64,000 nt of DNA from positions 56,934,042 to 56,998,041 of the forward strand of contig CM060734.1 in the NCBI GenBank assembly GCA_030704615.1. Reading direction: 5' to 3'. This document shows positions 22,394 to 31,929 of the stretch, piece by piece; position 1 is the stretch's first letter, and every line of letters begins with the position of its first letter. This stretch comes from Takakia lepidozioides (taxonomy: Eukaryota > Streptophyta > Takakiopsida > Takakiales > Takakiaceae). Below the pieces are notes generated by a model, which saw only the letters and a program-made list of their open reading frames with translations, did no database searches and was not told where the DNA came from. The translations under genes were made by a program, and so were the position numbers.

Positions 22394-22836
22394 TGTCGTG
22401 CACATACATATCGCTACACAACTACATCGCTGTCCAAACCACACCACACATATATGCACAATAAAGTAGTCTACCACAATGATAAGAAAGCTTGAAAAGA
22501 CACACACTCTCAACACAAGAAATGTGAAATCCCTCAACATCACTCGTTAAAACAGTAGTCGAGCCAGGGGCACCCCAAGCTATGGGGACTCCACCCCACA
22601 ACAACCTACACTCCCATCATGAGTACACTCAGATCTAAACGCATGCAGGAGCTCGGTCGCGCAGGCTCAACTCGAGAGAGATGAGCTGCGCGACTGCCGC
22701 TCTCGTGAAGATAAGACGGACCAGGTGTCAAACTAAACTTGACACCTGATTTAACACTTGACCTAAATCCAAGTGTTAAATACAAATAACTAGTTTTATG
22801 CTAGCTGTTTTCACACTGTGCTTATTTAACTTGACA
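22394..22836 (-). repeat. LTR-like repeat of the B group (complete unit, 443 bp)
   Basis: The unit begins TGTCGTGCGC-like sequence and ends TTAACTTGACA, giving TGTC/GACA ends. It contains the conserved words 'gtcgagccaggggcacccc' and 'gatgagctgcgcgactgcc'. Related copies lie at 31513-31929, 33957-34308, 35078-35396, 35399-35991 and 63789-64000. It is followed by GC and then the first ~85 bp of a second copy. The alternative is that the unit starts at 22480 (TGATAAG) and ends at 22922 (CTACCACA); the solo copy at 31513 favours the boundaries given. Confidence 0.6.
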
Positions 22837-22838
22837 GC

Positions 22839-22922
22839 TGTCGTGCGCATACATATCGCTACACAACTACATCGCTGTCCAAACCACACCACACATATAT
22901 GCACAATAAGTAGTCTACCACA
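22839..22922 (-). repeat. Partial B-group LTR start next to element B
   Basis: About 85 bp repeat the beginning of the 22394 unit, then switch to element B interior. Directly to the right the minus strand has a purine-rich AGCTAGGGGGGCC, a plausible polypurine tract for element B. Confidence 0.5.
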
Positions 22923-23181
22923 ATGGCCCCCCTAGCTGGTGGATAGGTCCCTCTACCTCCAGATAGCTACAAGATGTAATAGCCACAGCCGTACTAAGTC
23001 CTCTATCACTGTCCCTATTGTACTCAAATCTATAGACCAAGAGGCCGGGTACAAGAGTAGCCCCATCGTTAGTCGCCATCTTGCAATCTGTGAACTTGAG
23101 CCAGGACCTCATGTGTTCAAGGTCTCCTAGTAGCTGGGCCTTGCGTTTCTTGTTAGCCTTCCATGGTTGTATCCACTCCCA

Positions 23182-24371
23182 CTATCCAATGCAATGTGGA
23201 CATAACCAATCCCCATCCGGAACCATCTCAAGAGGTGGAGTCAAGCACCCCATATGCCAACCTCTAGAGCATCGATCACACACCAGCATGGTGGCCGCCC
23301 CTTTAGCAGACCCACACAACATGCACCTCAAACTTGCAGATACCACTGCCAGGTTTGGGTCAATCCTGCCATCGACATTCGGAAGGTGACATGGCGCACA
23401 ATTACGCACATGGTCCTTCCAAGTTATGCCATCCCGACCCTCCAAGACCAAGACGCCTGAGGGCAAGACCTCTCGAACCCTCAAAATAACACGTCCTGCA
23501 GTCACATCCAGGGTCGTAGGAGCAGTCTGCTGCAGATAGACATAGTCACCAGGGTTGAATCTCCGAACCCCAGGACGATAGCCCCCACCACGTATGGTAG
23601 CATACCTCAATGTATCACGGTGTTGTGCAATGGCAAGGTTCTCGAAAGCCATGGGCATGACTCTCTTGAACAACTCTGCACGCTGCTCACATGCACGTGC
23701 CCACACATCCGGATCGTCAAGGTTAAGAACGGTAGCAGCTTCTCTGCGAATGGATGTAGGCAAATCCGGCTCTCGGCCAAAGAGAAGAAAGTATGGTGAG
23801 AAGGAGGCAAGTGATGCTTGCTTGCTGAACCTGTAGCCCATGGCTAACCAGGTAACTGAAGGTCCCAATCTCCTAGGTGTCCCTTCTGCAAGCCATACTT
23901 GCGCAAACCCCTCTTTACTGTCTGAACAACTCTCTCTGCCAAGCCATCGGCCTCAGGATGATCCCGAGAAGTGGTGCGGTGGTCTATCAAGGCCTTGTCA
24001 CACAAAGCCTGAAACTCCCCCAAGAACTCTCTCCCTTGGTCCGTGAGTACCTCAGCTGGAGCACCGAATCGGCTAAGCACACAATCCAGGAATGCATACG
24101 CAGCTCCCTCACTAGCCTTATCAGGCAATGGAACCAATTCAATCCACTTGGAGAAGTGCTCCACCATCACCAACACGTACTTGTTGTGGCGCATGGTGAG
24201 TGGCAACAGCCCTGCGAAGTCAAGACTCCACCTGTAGCCCAATCCCATGATCGGAAGAGGGTGCAATTGTGGAGTAGGGGCGTTGAATGAAGCACGCACC
24301 CTGTCACACACCATGCACCTAGCCACAAATTGTTGCACCTCTGTGTGCATACCACGCCACCAATACTGCCC
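23182..24371 (-). pseudogene. Element B integrase with C-terminal PHD finger
   Basis: This is a Ty3/gypsy integrase in the order zinc region, catalytic core, C-terminal domain, PHD finger. The HHCC motif spans HAHEELGHFGVRR (before the stop at 24372-24374) and CMVCDRV. The core has WSLDFAGLL, VLTDQGREF and HPEADGLAERV, so all three acidic residues are present. The C-terminal part has NPGDYVYLQQ and TWKDHVRN. The last 45 residues (23191-23325) form a canonical C4HC3 PHD finger: CMLC, CDRC, H, C, then GDWLCPHC. PHD fingers typically read histone H3 tails and here occupy the place where chromoviruses carry a chromodomain. The frame is broken by a TAG near 24372 and a shift near 23868. Confidence 0.88.
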
Positions 24372-26156
24372 CTACAGTAGACTATGAGTGCGTCGCACCC
24401 CAAAATGCCCCAACTCCTCATGGGCATGCCGCACTAACCGTGCCCGCTGTGTTGGGTGAGGCACAATCCTCACTCGACCATCCTCCCACACTCGGAGTAG
24501 GTGTGTCCCCTCCCACCTGAACCTCTTGGCTTGTTGTAGGATCCGATCCCTCTCCTTGGCAGTCATAGTGGCTGCCGTGTCTCCACTGCGGAGGTAGTCC
24601 AACACAACTGAATCCTCATGTATATCTTTGGCGCCACCCTGCTCATTGCTGGCCTCAGGGTCCTCAGACACTTGATCTACAGTCATCCCTGTTGTAGGTC
24701 CAACCTGGCCTTCCGCTGCCAAGATACACAGAAATGCAGATGCATGCCATCCAGGCACCATCTCCTCGTCCGTCTCACCATGCCACCGAGCTCCAGTGTC
24801 ATCCTGCTGGCTCGTGCATGGATTGCGACTCAACCCATCTGCATTTCGATTGACCAAACCCGGTCGATGCACCACCTGAAAGTCATACTCTTGAAGGATG
24901 AGCGCCCACCGTGCAAGCTTCCCCGTAAGCTTGTCTGACTCCATCAACCACTTGAGTGGTTGGTGATCCGTGACAAGGGTGAAGAGATTGCCGTATAGAT
25001 AGCACCTGAAGTGTGCCACGGCCCACACTGCAGCTAAGCATTCTCCCTCATATGAGCTATACTTAGACTCTGCAGCATTGTTCGAGCGGCTAGCATAAGC
25101 CACTACGAACTCTCTTCCCTCATCATCCACCTGTGTGAGCACCGCTCCAAGCCCTAGCATGCTCCAATCTGTATGCAGCTGAAAAGGATGCCCCCTGATA
25201 GGTCGTCTCAAGATGGGCGCCGAGGTCAACCTCGCCTTGAGCTCTTGAAAAGCTTGTTCTTGCTCATCTTCCCACTGCCACTCCTGGTCCACCTTGGTCA
25301 GCTTGGTTAGAGCCTTTGCAATGGCACTAAATCCCTTAACAAACCGTCTGTAATAGTTTGCTAACCCCATGAAAGTTCGAACTCGGCTCACATCCGTGGG
25401 GCGTGGAACCTGTGCAATGGACTCTACCTTAGTCTGCTGTACCCCCAATCCTCCAGGATATATCATGTGACCCAGATACTCAATCTGGTTGTGGAAAAAC
25501 TTGCACTTGCCCGGATGTAACTTCAATCCGTGCGTCCTCAAGCGCTCAAATACCCCCTGAAGGTGTCTCTCATGCTCCTCCACCGTAGCACTAAAGATGA
25601 TGATGTCATCTATGTAGCACCGAGCAAACTCCACCCCTGCTAGAATCCTGTCCATGACTCTTTGAAACTCAGCGGGAGCGTTTTTAAGCCCAAATGGTAA
25701 GAACCGCCACTGGTATAGGCAATCCTTCCCGTGCTCATTGATCCCCCAGAATGCCGTCTTTTGCTTATCCGCCTCCTTGATCGGCAACTGGTGATATCCG
25801 GATCGTAAATCCAACGTGCTAAAGACCTTGGAATGCCCAATGGCATCAAAGATCTCCTCTGGTGTTGGCATGGCATACCTATCGGACTTGGTCTGACGAT
25901 TTACAGGCCGGTAATCACCGCACATACGTCTCTCCGTCCAATTGCCATAGACATCCTTCTTAGCTGGCATCACTGTGGCTGAAGCATACTCTCCACCAGA
26001 GAGCTCCACCAAACCTGCCTCCCAGAGATCTCGAGTCCTCATCTGAATCAAAGACCTCTCCATGTCACTGTATCTATAGGGTCTCCGAAAGATTGGCGTG
26101 TCAGTGGCCAACTCAATACGGATCTCTTGACCCTTCAGTGCTCCCAAGTCCTTCAA
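24372..26156 (-). CDS. Element B reverse transcriptase/RNase H
   Basis: This 594-codon minus-strand frame holds the RT of element B: RRPYRYSDMERSLIQMRTRD near the start, [43 protein letters not shown], and catalytic CYIDDIIIFS (YIDD codons at 25605-25616). It continues through FLGxxNYYRRFVKGF-type sequence into RNase H with LHTDWSMLGLGAVL, YEGECLAAVWAV and VTDHQPLKWLM, so all RNase H acidic residues are visible. It ends in the integrase HHCC start, with a TAG stop (LL-stop-GQYWW). This is the best-preserved part of element B. Upstream, the methyltransferase-like segment belongs to the same polyprotein. Confidence 0.9.
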   Translation of the reverse strand: MKDLGALKGQEIRIELATDTPIFRRPYRYSDMERSLIQMRTRDLWEAGLVELSGGEYASATVMPAKKDVYGNWTERRMCGDYRPVNRQTKSDRYAMPTPEEIFDAIGHSKVFSTLDLRSGYHQLPIKEADKQKTAFWGINEHGKDCLYQWRFLPFGLKNAPAEFQRVMDRILAGVEFARCYIDDIIIFSATVEEHERHLQGVFERLRTHGLKLHPGKCKFFHNQIEYLGHMIYPGGLGVQQTKVESIAQVPRPTDVSRVRTFMGLANYYRRFVKGFSAIAKALTKLTKVDQEWQWEDEQEQAFQELKARLTSAPILRRPIRGHPFQLHTDWSMLGLGAVLTQVDDEGREFVVAYASRSNNAAESKYSSYEGECLAAVWAVAHFRCYLYGNLFTLVTDHQPLKWLMESDKLTGKLARWALILQEYDFQVVHRPGLVNRNADGLSRNPCTSQQDDTGARWHGETDEEMVPGWHASAFLCILAAEGQVGPTTGMTVDQVSEDPEASNEQGGAKDIHEDSVVLDYLRSGDTAATMTAKERDRILQQAKRFRWEGTHLLRVWEDGRVRIVPHPTQRARLVRHAHEELGHFGVRRTHSLL

Positions 26157-26346
26157 ACTGAAGGCAAAGCAATTCCTATAAGCCCTCAGGAACCGCCGTA
26201 TACGTCGTCTCTCTCCTCCGGTGACAATGGGTCCAATGTCAGGCTCCCAATTGTCCTCCGTAACTGCAACCTTAAGTCCAGTGGGCTTAGAGGTAGAGAC
26301 GCGTCCCGTGGTTGCTATGCTGCAACCTCTTGAGCAGTACCCCTTC

Positions 26347-27010
26347 CTACTCAGTCAATGACAAGGCCTCATCCTGCCCCATCATCTCATCATTGAGAAC
26401 CTCCTCATCCCGAGAAGAATCCCCAACCTCATCCATCACAGCTGCCTTCGCTGCCAACTCCCTCTGAACCTCGAGCACCTCCCACATGTGCCATGGATGT
26501 CTACACCTCGTGGTCCTCACCGGCTCGCCCCCACTTGCTGCCTGTACCGTCTCGGTAGGCAGAGAGACCATCAAGGGAAGTGCACTCCGCACTCTACGTT
26601 GCTCAGCCATAGCCAAGCTGACAATCCAGGTCAAGCAATTGAGATCCATTATTCCACACCATCTCCCAAAACAGACCCGTCCTCGAGTCTCGCAATCCAT
26701 TGCCATGCCCAGCTGATGAATGCCCTTGGCAGGCCAACCTGCCACTACCAGATCAATGGAGCCAACCCGCTCCAAATCCTGCGCCCCCAGCAACGCAATG
26801 TCTGCTGGCAAGGCCTGCTGATATCCACGAACTGCAGACACCGGCAACATTTCAGGGTGCTGCTGCACCACTGAGCAACATGGCGCAGTGAGACGCGTCG
26901 TGCATCTCATCCTCTCCACATACAAGTAACGTCGAACTCGTACCCTGCCTGCAGCACTGCAGCCAATCCAGTGCTGATCCCGCCAAATAAGTCCAGAAGG
27001 CATATGCCTT
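26347..27010 (-). pseudogene. Cytosine-5 DNA methyltransferase segment inside element B pol
   Basis: On the minus strand two diagnostic C5-methyltransferase motifs appear about 90 codons apart, the usual spacing. Motif I, LDLFGGISTGLAAVLQAG, is at 26943-26998 and binds S-adenosylmethionine. Motif IV has AGWP followed, after a one-base frame slip, by CQGHSSAGHGNGLRDSRTG (CQG codons at 26723-26731), where the cysteine is the catalytic nucleophile. Between them YLYVER (motif II-like) and SIDLVVAG fit the fold. Later motifs (ENV, QRR, target recognition) were not found, and the frame switches at least three times, so the domain is truncated or decayed. It lies between protease and RT in the same orientation. 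Capture of cytosine methyltransferases by eukaryotic retrotransposons has been reported. Confidence 0.8.
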
Positions 27011-27258
27011 CATCCAGCCGCTGCCACACAAGAGGTGTGGTGTCCAATGGCGACAACTGAGGTGGCCCTGGTACAATCACCGCACTCTCCTCCTCTCCTG
27101 ACGGTACAAAAGCTTCTACCCCCCAGCTTGTTGCACCCGTCCATCAGCAGCGTGCTGCAAATCCTTGCTCGTACCCCACATCGGAGTGTGAGCACCATGG
27201 CAGGCAACTCCGCCGTACCATGCATGTCATCCTGCTCTGCTGGAGGTGGCACATCCTC

Positions 27259-27770
27259 TCATGGGCATTGCCTTCCAGCAAACCTCCAGGACCAACTAAC
27301 GGCAGCTGTGAAGGCGGCTAGTGTTGGCATCTTGCCCCGCTGGCAGCTACAATACCCCCAATGAATGTCACAGGGAGCTGTGCATGGCGACCATCCCTTC
27401 GTCCATCCAGGCCTGTAGGATGCTGACTCCTCCCAGAAATCCAGGGTAAGCCCATGGGGTATACCACTGCCCCACCAACGAGGACATCGTAAGAGACCGC
27501 GTCTGTCACAATGGCCTTGGCTCGCATTCACTGAGCCACTACAGGATGATCCCGTGCTGTAAAAAAAAACAGTTAAATAGCCAACTGATGCCTGTGCATG
27601 CCGCGAGCCTGCGCTGATCCTCCCAGAGATGTCCTTTATCTGGAAGACAGGCTCCATATCCCCGCCCATGAGTCCAAACCTGCAATCTCAGCTCTGACCC
27701 AACATCAGTGGCTGAGCTCCTAGTCCAACAAGACCCGCAGTGGCCGGTACTTCTTGCCTGCCGGTCCACT
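27259..27770 (-). pseudogene. Element B aspartic protease region
   Basis: The minus strand contains RPLRVLLD followed, one base out of frame, by GAQPLMLG. This fits a retropepsin D-x-GA active site with a one-base deletion in the middle codon. About 70 codons later come TDAVSYDVLVGGAVVYPMG and PVTFIGG, resembling the flap and C-terminal part of gypsy proteases. The position between gag and the methyltransferase/RT part supports the call. A run of nine A/T at about 27559-27568 marks another frame change. Confidence 0.6.
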
Positions 27771-28309
27771 CAAAGTGAAAATGCCTCCCTGGTTGTCTAA
27801 CAAGACAACTCCAGGTGTCACCATGGCGCGCTCAAAGGCTGGCCTAGCTGGCAGCTCCGTCAATCTGGCAGCTGCAGCTTGCCAGGGCGCTGCCGTGGCA
27901 GTCTTGACCCTCAAATCCGAGGATCCCTCTGCCACTACACCTCCACTAACTCCGCAGAAGATGAAGTGACCTCTCCACTCTCGCAGAGTGTTGCTGCTAG
28001 TCTGAACACTGCAGCTGGTCTCACTCCGGCGTCGCAATCATGGTCGCCGAGAACAGTGGGGCTTGACACACAGAGGTGGCTGCCCCCAATAACACACCGG
28101 CCGCACTAGCCTTGGCAGCAGGAGTCAATGCTGCACGTGTAGCTCTCCCCAATGGCATAGTAACCTCCGCCTCGGTAACAGTCGGGCGAGAACTAGGTGC
28201 CATGGATGGCGTCGACACAGTCTCCGCCAATGTGAATGACTGAGGAAGCCTCGCCTGACGGCTTGCCTCCCCACGCTGTGGATCCAATTCCACCTCTGCA
28301 CCTCGTGGC
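27771..28309 (-). pseudogene. Element B gag-protease linker
   Basis: Ala/Pro/Thr/Ser-rich coding sequence on the minus strand (frames ending near 27720 and 28021) joins the Gag knuckle region to the protease. It includes FERAMVTPGVVLLDNQGG just before the protease. No domain is recognised. Frame changes near 28030 and 28310 break it. Confidence 0.45.
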
Positions 28310-30010
28310 TCAGGAACTCGTGCTGCTCCTCGAGTCACGGCTGCAGCAGACTCCACCTGCTCTAGTGGTAGTGCTGCTCCGCACATAAATCCCATGCTCC
28401 CATATCTCTCCTCCCTCAGGAGCAGGAGGTGGACCATCCCGCCTGGGAGCCGGTACCGCCTGAGCTATAGCCATGGCAGCGAGCCTCTGCTCTAGCTGCT
28501 GAAGCCGATTGGCCATGCCTTGATCAACACCCTGACCTCCGCGTCCTTGGCCATGTTGAGCTTGCCCTTGGCCTGCACCTCGTGCCCGACCACCTCGTCC
28601 TCTCTGGGCTGGTCCACCTCGCCCCCGGCCACCATTGTTCCCTTGGAACTGGCCTGGGCGCAACTCAGGATGCAAGTCATAACACTGGGCATCTCCATGC
28701 CCATACTTGCCACAATGCCCACACTGCAACTGTGCAGGCTGTGCTTGTGCCGGCCTTCTGCCACTCTCTGGGCAATCTCTCTTGACATGGGGTCCTCCAC
28801 ATGTCCAACATATCACCCCTGGTTGCTGTTGGCCTGCAAAAGATGCCACGGGCCTCAACCTGAGGTCCCCTGTAAGCTCCATGGAACTTGGGCTGGGCAA
28901 CCTTGCCCCCTGACCACGCTGTTGGGCAGTCCCTTGTGCTTGTGGGCTGACAGCTGTGCCCCGTACAGGCATGTCCTTGCCAAATCCAATGTAACAACTC
29001 GCTCCTCCACCATGTTGAGCTCAATCCGCTCAGCCAGCAGAAACACATCTGCTAATGTGGGTTGGGCTGCTTGTAACAGGGTTGCATCTCGCACCCTCTC
29101 TTGAGCTCCTTGTCCAGAATTCCATACCAAAACTGGATTGCCTGAGCTTCAGTAACCCCTTGGGTCACACTTATCAAGCGCCTCATACGAGTGTACGCCT
29201 CTCGCAGGCTCTCACTGGGTTTGCGCTGGAAGTCTTGCAAACTTCGCAGCTTCTCTGTCCGTACACCTTGGTAGTTCCTCCGCAACTCCTGGAAGAACTC
29301 CACCACCGGGTTGAATCTAGGCACATGTGTTGTAGTTGTGGCAGGAGGAGTAGTAGCACCTTTTGAACTGGTACCACCTGCAGAAGTACCAGCACTACCT
29401 GCTCCACTACTAGTGCTGGCAGTGGGAGCTATTGGTACTGATGCAGCTACTGGTCGCGTCGTGCCTCGAGTAATGGAGACGTAGTCAGGTGACCAATACA
29501 TCTCCTCCACTCCTCAATCTCTGCTTCATGTCCTCGCCTGAACTCGTGGTAATCGTCCATAGGGGGGCCTTCCAAATGCTGGAACAGTCCCTTCCACGCC
29601 ATGAATGGGGTGAATAGCTGTGGATTGCGCATCTGCTGCAAATCACACCAGCTGTCGAACTCCTGGATAAAGTCATCCAACTCGATTGTGCCCACAGCTC
29701 CAGAGTACCTACGAGGCCCCTTGGTAGCTCCATACATCTCCTCCATGTCGTCCCACAACAATGGCGAATGAAAGTGCACACCTGTTGATGAAGCCTCCGA
29801 GCCTGTGTCTGACTCTACAGTAATTGAGGGTGGCGGTGAAGGTGGTCTGAACCGAATACCTCGTCTTGTGAACCCACTCTCACTGTTACTGGCCGTAGCC
29901 GTACTCCCCTCAACCCCCTTGGGTAACTCCGTAATGACACTCACAATGTGCACCTCCTCCGTGACACTATAAGGCTCTAGTACTAATCTAATAGTGACAC
30001 GGGTGGGCAC
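28310..30010 (-). pseudogene. Element B gag (capsid and two zinc knuckles)
   Basis: The frames 30010-29447, 29510-29052 and 28972-28310 together give one Gag. The N-terminus is VSVITELPKGVEGSTATASN. The capsid-type region has [30 protein letters not shown], then [21 protein letters not shown] and [20 protein letters not shown]. After a shift comes [21 protein letters not shown], with knuckle CWTCGGPHVKRDC (~28772-28810) and knuckle CGHCGKYGHGDAQC (~28682-28723), then Gly/Arg/Gln repeats. Frame changes near 29480 and 29095 break it. The same capsid is nearly identical in the chimera at 58766-59896. Confidence 0.88.
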
Positions 30011-31512
30011 CTGTTGCAGTTTTAAGGGTCATATCCCAATGGCTCAGGGCACCTGCACCTGCATCCACCGCAAGAACTCCTATGGTTGGCTGGTCATCAA
30101 CCCAGCCTCACCATAGAAGAAACACTGGTGGTCTTGCTGGTCATCACTCCAGCCTCACCACCGACAGCATACTCTAGGATTGACCGGTGATCAAATCCGG
30201 CCTAATCCCTATGAAAGCAAGCGCCCACACAAAACCAACATGGCGCACAGTCAAGCATGCAGGTGTTGGGGGGGATCCAAACACAAGAAATCAAAACATC
30301 AACACCCCCACACCAAAATCCAGCTGCAATGCTGATCCTGCAGAATATCCCAGCCCAAAACCCCGGACTGACTGGCCTCCACCAAGAGAGGCTTTGGCAA
30401 CTACAAGTACAAGGTAATGAAAATAGTACAGAGATGGAGGGGAAGAATAGAAGCCCGCCCAAGCAAGATCTAATCCTGATCTATGCTATCAACTGCCAGA
30501 CTTCTCTCAAAGTGCCTCGCTCTGCTGATGGTAAGGTGTAGGAGGTATATCTATGTCAAGAAACCTGCCACTAACCTTGTCCCAAGCTACAGTAGCTCGC
30601 TCTAACCAACCCTCCTCCTCTTTCTGCCAGGTAGAGACAAAGCAACACTCCCCTATCTCCCGCTCACTGAACACTAAAGAAAACAAAGGTAGGGTCTGAT
30701 AGTCTCTCAACTCGAAAGCTTTGAGACGGTTGCGGGTGTCTCATTGCGAATGACTGCATCTCCTTCAAACAACAAACTGTCATTGCTAATGAACCCCCGC
30801 TCGTGGTTGCCTGTGCAGAGCGTGTCCGGCTGCAACATGTCTATTGCACAAACTTGTGTAGCTCCTGCTCCTCTGCTCCAGTACACCACGGCCTTGTGGC
30901 TGAACACCTTGGTCCCCGGGCTGTCTTTGGCTGTGTTCCAAGCCTGCTTTCACCCACTTTGGTATTTCACCTACAGCTGCAGAACTGCTGGCTCCAACAG
31001 AGTTCTGACTGTCCAAGGCGATATTGAGGCCCTCAATGCCAACTACAGCAGTCTGTTGTCTACTGCTAATGCCTGACTCCCAGTATGCAATCAACTCGTC
31101 CAACTGTTCTCCACTCAAATCAGTCTGAGTTCCTTGGGAAACATAAATCTTGTCCCCTTTGGTGCACAGGCTAAGAGAAGAGACCTGCCCTTCAACGACG
31201 TCCTCATTTCCCCCAGCCATGCATGGAGTACATCCACAGATTTGTCTCTCATATAGACCAGCACAGGTTCTAGAGACAGGATTGTGGATCTTTCATGGCA
31301 CACTCACACTCTAAAAATCCATAGATTTTTAGCAGAGTCCCCAAAACAGAAACCAGGTTTAGATAGGTAGATTTCCCCTTTCTGCAGCTATCCCCCCAAA
31401 AACTGGGTCAACCAGTCCATTTGACAAAGATATGATGAATTTGGCTCCAAATCATTCAAATTAGATTAAAAATGGTTTTTTTTTAAAAAAAAGGTTTTCA
31501 AGTTTAACAATT
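30011..31512 (-). repeat. Element B 5' leader, shared with the chimeric copy
   Basis: No convincing gene. The stretch is nearly identical to 59897-61460, including a poly-T run near its right end, so both are the same element-derived leader. It contains short direct repeats of the form 'ggctggtcatcaacccagcctcaccat'-like sequence at about 30075-30165. The minus-strand frame 31220-30786 is conserved in the other copy only with indels, which argues against coding. Confidence 0.65.
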
Positions 31513-31929
31513 TGTCGTGCGCATACATATCGCTACACAACTACATCGCTGTCCAGACCACACCACACATATATGCACAATAAACAAACCTGAAAAGGAC
31601 ACACACTCTCAACACAAGAAATATGCAATCCCTCAAGATCACTCTTTAAGATAATAGTCGAGCCAGGGGCACCCCAAGCTATGGGACTCCACCCCACAAC
31701 AACCTACACTCCCATCATACGCACAGTCAGATCTGAAGAATGCAGGAGCTCGGTCGCGCAGGCTCAACTCGAGAGAGATGAGCTGCGCGACTGCCGCTCT
31801 CGTGAAGATAAGACAGACCAGGCAAAACTAAACTTGACACCTGATTTAACTTGACCTAAATCCAAGTGTTAAATACAAATAACTAGTTTTATTCTAGCTG
31901 TTTTCACACTGTGCTTATTTAACTTGACA
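31513..31929 (-). repeat. Solo LTR of the B group
   Basis: This 417-bp unit begins TGTCGTGCGC and ends TTAACTTGACA. It interrupts the B leader and is flanked by AATT on both sides (31509-31512 and 31930-31933; AATTT if the first T is shared). No internal element sequence is attached, so it looks like a solo LTR left by recombination. Confidence 0.7.

Noticed and set aside
26723-26735. Apparent replacement of the C5-MTase catalytic Cys (frame reading AGWPAKGI)
   Set aside because: In the adjacent frame the same bases encode CQGHSSAGHG with a continuing motif IV, so a one-base slip explains it better than a substitution of the active site.
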